Shown here piece after piece: positions 35,184 to 44,043 of a DNA stretch of 64,000 nt (positions within the stretch are counted from its first letter, which is position 1; each line of letters begins with the position of its first letter). The position numbers and the translations under genes were made by a program. The notes under the pieces were generated by a model that was not told the DNA's origin, ran no database searches, and saw only the letters and a list, made by a program, of their open reading frames with translations. Source of the stretch: Flavobacterium terrisoli (lineage in GTDB: Bacteria > Bacteroidota > Bacteroidia > Flavobacteriales > Flavobacteriaceae); NCBI RefSeq assembly GCF_030167905.1, contig NZ_JARGNA010000005.1, positions 281,689 through 345,688 of the forward strand. The letters are read 5' to 3'.

Positions 35184-38100
35184 TTATCGTTTTACTACAC
35201 GAAGTGTTTTTACTTCTTCATCTTGTGTAATTACTACATTATAAACACCACTTGGATATTGATCTCCAATGGTTGTTGTTTCCATTTCAGAAACGTTTGT
35301 TTTTCTCTGTTCGATCAATCGCCCTACCATATCATAAACTTTAATGTCAATAACTGTTTCACTTTCAGTTCTAACTTCAATCATAAAGCTTTCTCCAAAT
35401 GGGTTTGGATAGGCTTTTGCTTCAAATGGCATTTCGATCAATTCTGTTTTGGCCGGGAATGGAACGATTAACTGACAATCTTTTCCGGAATAATAATTGC
35501 CAAACAACATGACATCAACATAAATGGAGTAGGTTGCTCCTGGAGTTAACGGACTTAAAGCGGCAAAATCATTTAGCCTGAAAAAATTATAGGTATGCTC
35601 TACTGATTGACTATATCCCGTATCGTTGTATAGCGTAAATCGATACATACTGGTGTAGTTTACTATATTAGCATACAATATAGTACTCATGCTGGCCGGT
35701 GTAATTCCATCTTCGTCACAAGCCGTCATAAAGGCTTCCGGTGCCGGTGGTGTTGTAATCGTACATGGTTCACCATATACTCCCCAAATTTCTTCACCGT
35801 CAATCAATACTTTTGCTCTTGCTCTAACGATATAATCAGTGTCGTAAGTTAGTGGTAAAGCATTTGGCGCACTACCAGCCATTATCATTGAGAAGTTGTT
35901 GTAAAATCGGGTAAACTCTTTAACAACACCTGGGTTAGAGGCCAATGCAACTTCAAATTGATAACCGATGGCGTAACTCACAGAATTACAAGCAATAGAT
36001 GACGACATCGAAGTGATGGTTCCGCCACAATGAACCAATTTTGTATTTGGAATCGAAGGTGTTGAAATGATGCATGGAGCACTAAAAGGCTGTTGCTCTC
36101 CATTTACAACTGCAGCTACCATTACCGAATACTGGCTGTTATAAGCAAGAATATCAGTCATTCCAAGATTAAAGTTTCTGAAGGCTCTTGGTAAATCAAC
36201 GGTAACATGTGGCATTACAGACAAATTGGTTATCCTGAACAGATATGACACTGCATACGGTCCCGAATATGTTGCCGCAGATGCTGTAATGGTTGTTTTT
36301 GCTTTTGGTAAAGTATTACCACAGAAACTTGGCAATATACTTGTAAGCGCTGGTGGGCAACCTTCTGAAAATAGACCATCACAATCATCATCAATGCCAT
36401 TGAAACAAATTTCTGTTGCATTTGGATGTACAGCCAATTTAGTATCATCACAATCAGAGTTATTGGCAACATATCCAACAGGTTGTGTACAGGATAAAAT
36501 CGTAACATCAGGATTTCCATAACCATCATTGTCTGAATCTTGATACCATGAATCTGGGATTAAAGTTACAGTATGTGATGCAGTAGCACTACATCCGTTG
36601 GCACTGGTACCAGTTACGGTATAGGTTGTTGTTGCAGTTGGTGAAACCGTGATATTAGGAGTGCTGGCCAATTCGTAATAATTTTTAATAGAGTTTTCAA
36701 CCAAAGCACGATTCGCATTAGAAAGCACAGAATCAAATAGCATCACATCGGTAAAATCACAATCTGAATATTCGCCATATAAACCACTTCCATTCAACTG
36801 AATTCCCTGCGGACCGCTAACACCATTGGAGTTATTTTCCAGTAATATTCCATTCTCATAGAATTGGGAAGTGTTGCCATCACTGGCCCCTGAATAGATA
36901 TAGAAATTATTATCTGCAGGAGGATTACCGGGATTAGAAGTTAACCATCCATCAAAATAAGCCTGCCCTTTGGCACCGCCCCAAAATCCTAAAAGCCAGT
37001 TGTTACTTGTGGCAGAGAGTACCCGTTGACGTTCACCACCGGTTTGACGGGCACCATAAATGGCAGTGTAGGAAGGCGCATAGTAAGTTAGATTATATAA
37101 AAATTGTTCAAAGGAGAAATGCAAAATAGGTTTTTCTCCTCTTATAGTGAAGGATGGCTGATAAGATATATTATTATTAGACACATCGCCACCGCTACCT
37201 GATTGATCATATAAAGTTACACAATATCCTGTGGCTCCATTTAGCCAAGTGTTTATTGCAGCCATATCTAAATGATTACCGCTAAAGCCAAAATCCATTT
37301 CAGCATTATCTGTACTTCTTCTCAAGCGGATACAAAATCCTGCATAACTGCTTTTTAGTTTGCGTAGCCCTAAAGCCAACGTAGCGTTGGTCACTGTATT
37401 CAATGGAGGTGCTGAAGTTGTATTATAGATGTTCCAAACATAATTGTCAGCACCGTTTCCGGATAATGTTACCGACTGTCCGCAGGAAACAGTAGCGTTA
37501 CCGGTTATATTTACCATAGGCGCCTGAATCACATTGACCACAACGGGTAATGAAGAAGTACTCACAAAATCAGGAGCATTTGTAATTTGGACGCTATAAT
37601 TTCCTGCTGAAGAAACGATAATACTTTGAGTAGTAGCTCCGTTAGACCATAAATAACCTGGACCGGCGCTCGCGGTCAAAAGGACAGTGCTATTGTCACA
37701 AATTGTTGTCGAACCACTAGCAGTTATTGTTGGGAGAGCCGGATGGAAAGAAATAGCGCCAACTGAAAGTCCAACGCCTTCAGTAGTTTTAAACTCTACC
37801 TTGTCGTTTGGACCCAGAAATCCTGTCCAAACATTGGAATGGAAATCACAACAACCGGTGTCAATCCAAACTCTGGTGCCATTAATCCAAAGTTCGGCCC
37901 AGTCATCATGGGTATCAATGTCAATACTGTAATAACCACTTGGGAAACCTTGACGCTTGGCGCTCCAGGAATGATTGTCAACCCTAACAAAGCAACCCTG
38001 ATATCCGGGAGCCGCAGATGGAGAACTGTTTAAGCCCCATTGGTTCTGGGTATTAAAATCAGTACCTGAAGCGGTATAATATCCTGCATAATTGGCATTC

Positions 38101-39725
38101 CAGGCTTGTCCGTCATCATAGCTGTCTCCTGTATTCCAGGCGTACACATTCCAAACATTATTCCCAAAAACAGTTGGGTTGCCCACCGGAGGTAATACCT
38201 CAATTGTTACCGTGGCCGTTGGAGCACAAGCAATATTTGGATTAAAGGTATAAGTTGTGGTCGCTGTATTATTAAATGCCGGTGACCAAGTGCCTGAAGC
38301 GCCTTCTAAAGAAGTCGAAGGCAATGGAAAATCAACAGTTCCGGGACAAACCGCGGAAATCGGTTCAAATGTTGTGGTATCGGCTACTGTAACTACAATG
38401 TTTAAGCCATAATTACCGGTATTGATGTAATAGCCTTCAACAATTACATAAACATAGCTACGTCCAAATATATTGAGATCGATGGTAGATTGAACTCCAC
38501 AAGAATCATCATTATAGGCTAACAGCGTGGCTCCGTCTTCAGCATAAACACGTAAGACGCTATCGTAATTGGTTCCTGTACAAGTGTTCGCGCTTAATCG
38601 CATGGCACAAGATTCTAAATTCACTTTATACCATACATCAGGTGACAGAGCGCCTGTTGTATTAAAGAAACAATTGGCAGCTAAATTGTTTCCCGAAGTG
38701 GTATAATTTCGTGTAGAAACATTGATGGCATTGGCCATTGTAGCACCGGGAGGATTATTAATGGTTACTGTAGCTGCGCTTGAAACAGCTTCAGAACAAA
38801 GACCGGTGCTAACAACCGCCCTGAATTGTGTTGTTTCGGTTATTGGTGGCGTGGTATAAGTATCGGAGGTATTGGTTATTGGATTCCATGTAGCAAAAGG
38901 CACTGTAGCACTTTCCCAGCGAATGACCTGGCCTGTATTTCCGGCTAAGGATAATTGGGTACCGCTATTGTTGAAGCATAATGATGTGTCGCTATTAACC
39001 GTACCTCCAACAGCTGTTGGAGGTGTATTAAGCGTAACGGTTTGGGTACAGCTGCTTGAATTACCGCATACATCAACAGCAGTCCAAACCACAGAAGTAG
39101 TGCCCAAATCATATATTCCGCTGGCATCAGAAGTGTCGGTGAGATTGTTTGTAATCGTGTAAGGGGGTATTACATAGGTTCTAAAAACCAAATCAGATTC
39201 GTCATAGCCAATATTGCCACCCGGATAAGGATTTTGCCAATTAATTGGCGCCAGTATATTTGTTGATCCGATCATGATTGTATATTGATGACCGAATTCT
39301 ACGTTTATAGCGGGGGTTAAAACATAACTGTTTGTAGTATTTAATTGGATAGATATCAGTTGCGAGTACCGCAAAGTGCCCGTTGGAGCTCCCGATGAAG
39401 ATACTCCTCCATCATAAATCTCCAAGACGCCTGAACCATTACAACTTATTATACCTACATCAACTTGTTTCAGCAAACCGGTAATGCCTGCAGTAAAAGA
39501 TTGACACATCGTGGAGCCAAAAAACATATTGATATTAGTCGATAAATTGGATTGATCCAGAACAGGTGAATTCATTTCAGGTCCTGGGACGCTGACTGTA
39601 GTAGCACAAGCGCTCGTTATTTCAATGTTGGCCGGACAATTGATAGGAGGAGCAACACATTGTGCAGTAGCGTAAAAACTAACAAGCACAAATACAAATT
39701 GCAAAAAAGTACTTTTGAATTTCAT
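35184..39725 (-). CDS. Large T9SS type A surface protein with lectin-like insertion
   Basis: This 1513-residue secreted protein has a signal peptide (about 1-21, ending ATAQ). A HYR-like N-terminus (PPINCPANIEI) is followed by Ig-like modules, a pre-peptidase-like unit (about 340-450, ending in a DTTTFEPIS segment), a PA14-like unit (about 520-660, DTHDDWAELWINGTRVW), then an Ig-like unit interrupted by a concanavalin-like domain (about 765-1020, GLRKLKSSYAGFCIRLRRSTDN, typical of arabinofuranosidase-B-like folds). The tail is a MopE-type motif (about 1060-1118), three FN3-like domains (about 1121-1420) and a T9SS type A sorting domain (about 1425-1513). The tail is almost identical to that of the 1906-residue neighbour. 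An 18-bp putative regulator site lies 116 bp upstream of the start. Confidence 0.88.
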   Translation of the reverse strand: MKFKSTFLQFVFVLVSFYATAQCVAPPINCPANIEITSACATTVSVPGPEMNSPVLDQSNLSTNINMFFGSTMCQSFTAGITGLLKQVDVGIISCNGSGVLEIYDGGVSSSGAPTGTLRYSQLISIQLNTTNSYVLTPAINVEFGHQYTIMIGSTNILAPINWQNPYPGGNIGYDESDLVFRTYVIPPYTITNNLTDTSDASGIYDLGTTSVVWTAVDVCGNSSSCTQTVTLNTPPTAVGGTVNSDTSLCFNNSGTQLSLAGNTGQVIRWESATVPFATWNPITNTSDTYTTPPITETTQFRAVVSTGLCSEAVSSAATVTINNPPGATMANAINVSTRNYTTSGNNLAANCFFNTTGALSPDVWYKVNLESCAMRLSANTCTGTNYDSVLRVYAEDGATLLAYNDDSCGVQSTIDLNIFGRSYVYVIVEGYYINTGNYGLNIVVTVADTTTFEPISAVCPGTVDFPLPSTSLEGASGTWSPAFNNTATTTYTFNPNIACAPTATVTIEVLPPVGNPTVFGNNVWNVYAWNTGDSYDDGQAWNANYAGYYTASGTDFNTQNQWGLNSSPSAAPGYQGCFVRVDNHSWSAKRQGFPSGYYSIDIDTHDDWAELWINGTRVWIDTGCCDFHSNVWTGFLGPNDKVEFKTTEGVGLSVGAISFHPALPTITASGSTTICDNSTVLLTASAGPGYLWSNGATTQSIIVSSAGNYSVQITNAPDFVSTSSLPVVVNVIQAPMVNITGNATVSCGQSVTLSGNGADNYVWNIYNTTSAPPLNTVTNATLALGLRKLKSSYAGFCIRLRRSTDNAEMDFGFSGNHLDMAAINTWLNGATGYCVTLYDQSGSGGDVSNNNISYQPSFTIRGEKPILHFSFEQFLYNLTYYAPSYTAIYGARQTGGERQRVLSATSNNWLLGFWGGAKGQAYFDGWLTSNPGNPPADNNFYIYSGASDGNTSQFYENGILLENNSNGVSGPQGIQLNGSGLYGEYSDCDFTDVMLFDSVLSNANRALVENSIKNYYELASTPNITVSPTATTTYTVTGTSANGCSATASHTVTLIPDSWYQDSDNDGYGNPDVTILSCTQPVGYVANNSDCDDTKLAVHPNATEICFNGIDDDCDGLFSEGCPPALTSILPSFCGNTLPKAKTTITASAATYSGPYAVSYLFRITNLSVMPHVTVDLPRAFRNFNLGMTDILAYNSQYSVMVAAVVNGEQQPFSAPCIISTPSIPNTKLVHCGGTITSMSSSIACNSVSYAIGYQFEVALASNPGVVKEFTRFYNNFSMIMAGSAPNALPLTYDTDYIVRARAKVLIDGEEIWGVYGEPCTITTPPAPEAFMTACDEDGITPASMSTILYANIVNYTSMYRFTLYNDTGYSQSVEHTYNFFRLNDFAALSPLTPGATYSIYVDVMLFGNYYSGKDCQLIVPFPAKTELIEMPFEAKAYPNPFGESFMIEVRTESETVIDIKVYDMVGRLIEQRKTNVSEMETTTIGDQYPSGVYNVVITQDEEVKTLRVVKR

Positions 39726-39843
39726 GGTTTTTTATTTAAAGTTGGTTTTGATAAGATTTTGTCTTGTAGGTTACAATAACAAATAAGTGCCGGGGGGATG
39801 CACATTAACAACTCAAAATAACACACTATTACTTACAACGACA

Positions 39844-39861
39844 ATAGCGGTTTTCCCTGAC
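39844..39861. promoter_or_regulatory. Putative regulator-binding site upstream of the 1513-residue protein gene
   Basis: ATAGCGGTTTTCCCTGAC is nearly identical (17 of 18 bases) to the site at 40559-40576 upstream of the response-regulator gene. It lies about 36 bp past the regulator stop and 119 bp before the adhesin start. Confidence 0.5.
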
Positions 39862-39897
39862 AGAAATCAAAAAAAAAGAAATCGATAAATTTTAAGA

Positions 39898-40524
39898 TTA
39901 AGCTTGTGACAGGTAGCCCAGTTTGGCCACTTCTCTAATCATACCGGCAACATTTTTAACATCAAGTTTAGCGAAGATGCTTTTGCGGTGGTTTTCTACC
40001 GTATTGACAGAAATATTAAGTTGTGTAGCAATGTCACTGGTGGTAAATTCTTTGGCGATAAGCTGAATGATTTCAACTTCACGTTCGCTCAAAGCATTGG
40101 GTTTGTTTTGAAAGCTTTTTTTGATCAGGAAGTCATAATCGTCGGGCAGTGAAATATGACCATCATAAACTTTATGGATAGCGGCCGATAAATCTTCCAA
40201 ATCCTGATTTTTATTGACATAACCTCTCACGCCAACGGCTAAAAGATTTTCGACTAAAACAGCACTCGCCAGTGATGTGAAGGAAATGACTTTGATGGTT
40301 GGATAATTTTTACAGAGGTATTCATACACTTCCAATCCTCTGATTTCAATGCCAAGCAAATCCACCACAAAGATGTCAATTTCATTATTGATACTCAGAT
40401 TTTCGTGCAGCTCAAATTTGGTCTTGGCAGTAAAAACCACCTCGATGCCTTCCTCTTCAGAGAGGAAACTCACCAAACTTCTCAAGACCACCGGATGGTC
40501 TTCAAAAAGAGCTACTTTTATCAT
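39898..40524 (-). CDS. NarL/LuxR-type response regulator
   Basis: This 208-residue DNA-binding regulator has a receiver domain (about 1-120) with the phosphoacceptor Asp55 in IDIFVVDLLG, Glu8/Asp9 in LFEDH, and a conserved Ser/Lys area (SFTSLAS, YVNKN). A LuxR/GerE helix-turn-helix follows (about 143-205: LSEREVEIIQLIAKEFTTSDIA, NTVENHRKSIFAKL). The histidine kinase gene is immediately upstream with 51 bp between. The 18-bp site in that gap and the copy downstream of this gene suggest autoregulation plus control of the adjacent adhesin gene, an inference only. Confidence 0.92.
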   Translation of the reverse strand: MIKVALFEDHPVVLRSLVSFLSEEEGIEVVFTAKTKFELHENLSINNEIDIFVVDLLGIEIRGLEVYEYLCKNYPTIKVISFTSLASAVLVENLLAVGVRGYVNKNQDLEDLSAAIHKVYDGHISLPDDYDFLIKKSFQNKPNALSEREVEIIQLIAKEFTTSDIATQLNISVNTVENHRKSIFAKLDVKNVAGMIREVAKLGYLSQA

Positions 40525-40558
40525 TTTACAAATATTGCTATTTATTTAAAACTAAACC

Positions 40559-40576
40559 ATAGCGGTTTTCCTTGAC
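40559..40576. promoter_or_regulatory. Putative regulator-binding site upstream of the response-regulator gene
   Basis: ATAGCGGTTTTCCTTGAC overlaps the first base of the histidine-kinase stop codon and ends 34 bp before the regulator ATG. It differs by one base from the site at 39844-39861. Confidence 0.5.
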
Positions 40577-42300
40577 TATGGCAAGATAATCGAAAATGTG
40601 CAACCGCCCATTTTGTGATTCTCCACTTTGATATCTCCTTTGTTTTTCTGCATTAATTCATAAGACAGGTATAAACCAAGACCAAATCCCGATTCCTGAT
40701 TGGTTCCCAATCCCGGACTTGTTACTTGCTTGAATAATTTATCCATTTTTTTTTCCGGGATACCGCTACCGTAATCCCTGACTTTAATGGCACCTTCGAT
40801 GCAATACACTTCAATGATGCCATTTGGATTCGAAAATTTTAAGGCATTATTGATGATGTTTCTCAGCACAATCCTTAGAACCTCTGTGGGAAAAACAACT
40901 TTATCGTGCTCCAGGATGGCGTTGCGAACATTAATATTTTTTTCCTTGATTTTGGTTTCCAATTGTTTGATGACTTCTTCCACTAAATCGTTTAAATTGA
41001 TTTCTGTTGTGCCGCTTACTTTGATGTTGAGCTCGGTTTTAGCCCAGTCGAGCAAACTCTCCAGCATTGCATCGGATTGTTCCAATTGTAAGCCGATTTC
41101 CTTGATATAGGAAGCAATGACCGGATTCTCGGACTTTTCTATTTCCTTGTTGGATAACAAAAGTTTTAAAGTGGTAATTGGTCCTTTGAAATCATGTGAG
41201 ATTACCGAAAATATTTTCTGGTTCAGCACATTCAAACGAAGCAGTTCTTTGTTGTTTTTTTCAATTTGATCTTTTTGCAATGCCAATTCAGAATTGGTTG
41301 CTTCCTGTTTGCGCGAAAATTTAAAGAGATAAAAAATCAAAACACTAAATACCAAAATGGCGAATACAGTACCATATAAAATAATCCGTTGTCTTTTGAT
41401 TACATCATTATTTTGTTTATTGATCAGTTTGAGCGATTCATTCTGCTGGGTTTTTAACTGATTCTGATATTTGGCTTCCAGCTCATCTATTTTCTGATTT
41501 CGCTTATTGAAGGCATAATCGTTTTCCAATTCCCTGATTTCATCCATCAGCATATTGGCTTCCTTGTACTTTTGATTGTTCTGAAGAATGCTGTATTTGG
41601 ACATGCGGGTATTGATGCGATTGACTTCCAGTTTGCTCGAATCAGCTTCAGCAATGGCATGGTTCACTACGTTTAAGGCCTTTTTAAAATTGCCCATTTT
41701 GTCATAAACTTTGGCAATCTTATATTGTATTTCCGGGCTTTTCCATTCCAATTGGTATTCTTTGGTCAATTGATTGGCAATTTCATATTCAATTAAGCTT
41801 TTGGCATATTGGCCTTTCAGAAACAAACAGTAACCTAAAATGGAACTGTTGTCAATTTCGATATACAAACCGGAAAGATAAGGCTTGGCTTTAATCGCAT
41901 ATTCATAAGCCATATCATATTGCTGCATGGTGAAGTAATTGTCTGCCAAACTATAATAGATGAATTTGTTGGAGGAATCATCCCCTGAAGTCTTAAATTT
42001 CAATGCCTTTTTGCTACAATCAACAGCATCCTGATAACGGCCGATGTGTTTATAGTAAAGCCCTTTGCTGTAGTTTAATGTCTTAAGTTCTTCATTGGTC
42101 AGATTGTCATTTTGGGAAAATCGGTTCAGCATAATCAACATGCTGTCAACATCACTGTCACTTTCGAGATAACCATATTCTCTTTCAAAAGTGATTAAGC
42201 GTTTGGATTTTGCCTGAGAAAAAGCCGTCATTACCATAGACAACAACAGTATCATGGTGAAAAGATAATTTTGAGAAATTTTGGCTTTCATATGTTTCAA
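40576..42300 (-). CDS. Sensor histidine kinase with periplasmic TPR domain
   Basis: This is a 574-residue sensor. An N-terminal signal/anchor segment (about 11-28) leads to TPR-like helical repeats (about 35-235, e.g. GRYQDAVDCSKKAL, GQYAKSLIEYE) and a coiled coil (about 250-290). A membrane helix (about 300-320) precedes a HisKA segment with phosphorylatable His369 in FSVISHDFKGPI and a HATPase domain (NIINNALKFSNP, VRDYGSGIP, GFGLGLYL). TPR sensors of this layout are common in Flavobacteria and pair with LuxR-type regulators. The partner is the adjacent regulator gene. The signal sensed is unknown. The G2-type glycine box ends near the C-terminus at SIILP. Confidence 0.9.
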   Translation of the reverse strand: MKHMKAKISQNYLFTMILLLSMVMTAFSQAKSKRLITFEREYGYLESDSDVDSMLIMLNRFSQNDNLTNEELKTLNYSKGLYYKHIGRYQDAVDCSKKALKFKTSGDDSSNKFIYYSLADNYFTMQQYDMAYEYAIKAKPYLSGLYIEIDNSSILGYCLFLKGQYAKSLIEYEIANQLTKEYQLEWKSPEIQYKIAKVYDKMGNFKKALNVVNHAIAEADSSKLEVNRINTRMSKYSILQNNQKYKEANMLMDEIRELENDYAFNKRNQKIDELEAKYQNQLKTQQNESLKLINKQNNDVIKRQRIILYGTVFAILVFSVLIFYLFKFSRKQEATNSELALQKDQIEKNNKELLRLNVLNQKIFSVISHDFKGPITTLKLLLSNKEIEKSENPVIASYIKEIGLQLEQSDAMLESLLDWAKTELNIKVSGTTEINLNDLVEEVIKQLETKIKEKNINVRNAILEHDKVVFPTEVLRIVLRNIINNALKFSNPNGIIEVYCIEGAIKVRDYGSGIPEKKMDKLFKQVTSPGLGTNQESGFGLGLYLSYELMQKNKGDIKVENHKMGGCTFSIILP

Positions 42301-42450
42301 ATTTAACAGAATTTCTCTATTAAAAAAAAATTGAGCATAATTAATAGCTTAAGAATCAATATCATCGATTAAAAAAACAATTAGTAGAGAAATCACTTAA
42401 TTTTAAACCTGAATAAGAATTACTATCTTTATCAGTCTAATTGTATATCC

Positions 42451-43725
42451 ATGAAAAAACTATTTCTCTTCGTTTCCTTATTTATTACCTCCGTTTTATT
42501 TGCACAGGAAACCTATATCCATTGTGGCAAGCTCATTGATACCAAAATCGGTAAGGTGTTTACCAATAAAACCATCATCGTTTCGGGTAAAACCATCAAA
42601 AGATTAGAAGATGGTTTTGTCAATCCGAAAGACAGCAGCACTAAGGTTGTCGATTTAAAAAACAATACGGTCATGCCGGGTTGGATTGACATGCACGTCC
42701 ATTTAGAAGGAGAAACCAGTCCGTCAGCATATTTGGAAGAATTCACGCTGAACGATGCCGATGTAGCTTATAATGCGGAAGGTTTTGCCAAAACCACTTT
42801 GATGGCTGGGTTTACTACCGTCAGGGATTTGGGCGGAACTGGAGTGAATGTGTCGTTGAGAAATGCCATTAATAGTGGAAAAGTTATCGGACCGAGAATT
42901 TTTACAGTTGAAAAAGCCATTGGTTCTACTGGTGGTCATGCCGATCCTACGAGTGGTTACCGCAAAGATTTAATGGGCAATCCCGGACCAAAAGAAGGTG
43001 TGGTAAACAGTATTGATGATGCCAAACAAGCGGTTCGCCAACGCTATAAAAATGGTGCCGATTGGATTAAGATAACTGTAACCGGTGGTGTTTTGAGTAT
43101 GGCCAAAAGTGGTTCTAATCCTCAATTCACCGAAGAAGAAATCGCAGCCATTGTAAGCACTGCCAAAGATTACGGAATGAAAGTCGCCGCCCACGCCCAC
43201 GGCGATGAAGGAATGCAGCGCGCCGTAAGAGCCGGTGTAAAAACCATCGAACACGGAACAGAAATGAGTGAGGCAACAATGGACTTGATGATAAAAAACA
43301 ATGCCTATTTGGTACCAACCATAACCGCCGGGAAAGCGGTAGCAGAAAACGCTGAAAAAGAAAATTATTATCCGGCGGTAGTTGTGCCTAAAGCTCGGGC
43401 TATTGGACCAAAAATTCAGGGAACATTTGCGAAGGCATATAAACGTGGTGTTCCAATTGCTTTCGGAACCGATGCCAGTGTTTTTGAGCATGGCCTGAAT
43501 GCTAAAGAATTTATGTATATGGCTGAAGCCGGAATGCCGATAATGAAAGCCATTCAGGCGGCTACAGTAACCAATGCGATGTTATTGGATATGGATAAAA
43601 AAATAGGGGTAATCGAACCCGGTTTTTTGGCAGATATCATTGCCACCGAACTCGATCCGACACAAGATGTCAATGCAGTGATGAAGGTCGTTTTTGTGAT
43701 GAAAGATGGTGTGATTTACAAGTAA
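42451..43725 (+). CDS. Exported amidohydrolase (Xaa-Pro-dipeptidase/imidazolonepropionase-like)
   Basis: This 424-residue metal-dependent hydrolase has a signal peptide at 1-19 (ending VLFAQ). Motifs: the metal pair in GWIDMHVHLEG, KITVTGGVLSM, His residues in AAHAHGDEGMQRAV and TIEHGTEM, the catalytic Asp in AFGTDASVFEHG and a GFLADIIA finish. The family hydrolyses amide or peptide-like bonds of small molecules in the periplasm; the substrate is not known. It is divergent from the histidine kinase gene. A second, larger exported amidohydrolase lies at 2659-5958, but the two share only the barrel motifs. Confidence 0.9.
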   Translation: MKKLFLFVSLFITSVLFAQETYIHCGKLIDTKIGKVFTNKTIIVSGKTIKRLEDGFVNPKDSSTKVVDLKNNTVMPGWIDMHVHLEGETSPSAYLEEFTLNDADVAYNAEGFAKTTLMAGFTTVRDLGGTGVNVSLRNAINSGKVIGPRIFTVEKAIGSTGGHADPTSGYRKDLMGNPGPKEGVVNSIDDAKQAVRQRYKNGADWIKITVTGGVLSMAKSGSNPQFTEEEIAAIVSTAKDYGMKVAAHAHGDEGMQRAVRAGVKTIEHGTEMSEATMDLMIKNNAYLVPTITAGKAVAENAEKENYYPAVVVPKARAIGPKIQGTFAKAYKRGVPIAFGTDASVFEHGLNAKEFMYMAEAGMPIMKAIQAATVTNAMLLDMDKKIGVIEPGFLADIIATELDPTQDVNAVMKVVFVMKDGVIYK

Positions 43726-43740
43726 TTATTTAATTGAAAT

Positions 43741-43775
43741 GAACTAATAATTCATAACTCATAATTTATAATTTT
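43741..43775. repeat. AT-rich TTCATAACTCATAATT word tract
   Basis: Degenerate copies of a TCATAATT/TCATAACT word lie between the amidohydrolase gene and the small membrane protein gene. They are the same family as the inverted repeat at 49320-49413. Confidence 0.5.
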
Positions 43776-43779
43776 TACC

Positions 43780-43787
43780 TAAATTTG
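43780..43787 (+). promoter_or_regulatory. -7 promoter box upstream of small membrane protein / ettA
   Basis: TAAATTTG fits the TAnnTTTG consensus and gives a leader of about 20 nt before the ATG at 43815. No clear -33 box is seen. Confidence 0.4.
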
Positions 43788-43814
43788 CTCTCCTAAAATT
43801 AAACACCACAAAAT

Positions 43815-43997
43815 ATGGGAATGAATAAAAATACAGTCCTTGGCTGGGCTACTTTTATTATGATTATCATGGGATTGCTCCTGATTGCTTTAGGTGCTTT
43901 CCGCTATGATGATACAGCCGGTTGGGGATTTGGCGCCGTTGGGGTTGGTTTCTTAGCCAATGCCTGGGTATTCAGTTCACTCAAAGGAAGAGTTTAA
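43815..43997 (+). CDS. Small conserved membrane protein (CAL67264-like)
   Basis: This 60-residue protein has two hydrophobic helices (about 9-28, TFIMIIMGLLLIALGAF, and 38-54, FGAVGVGFLANAWVFSSL) separated by a short charged loop (RYDDTAGWG). The full-length pattern, from MGMNKNTVLGWATF to LKGRV, is one I recall as a conserved flavobacterial family named CAL67264. The function is unknown. It is the first gene before ettA, 46 bp apart, probably in the same transcript. Confidence 0.8.
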   Translation: MGMNKNTVLGWATFIMIIMGLLLIALGAFRYDDTAGWGFGAVGVGFLANAWVFSSLKGRV

Positions 43998-44043
43998 AAA
44001 TCTCTAATGTTTCTAGTAATCCAATAATCTAAAAATCTAAAAT

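Noticed and set aside
42970..43491. A 173-codon minus-strand frame opposite the exported amidohydrolase
   Set aside because: It is antisense to the metal-binding motifs of a clear enzyme gene and rich in Phe/His/Cys, as shadow frames are.
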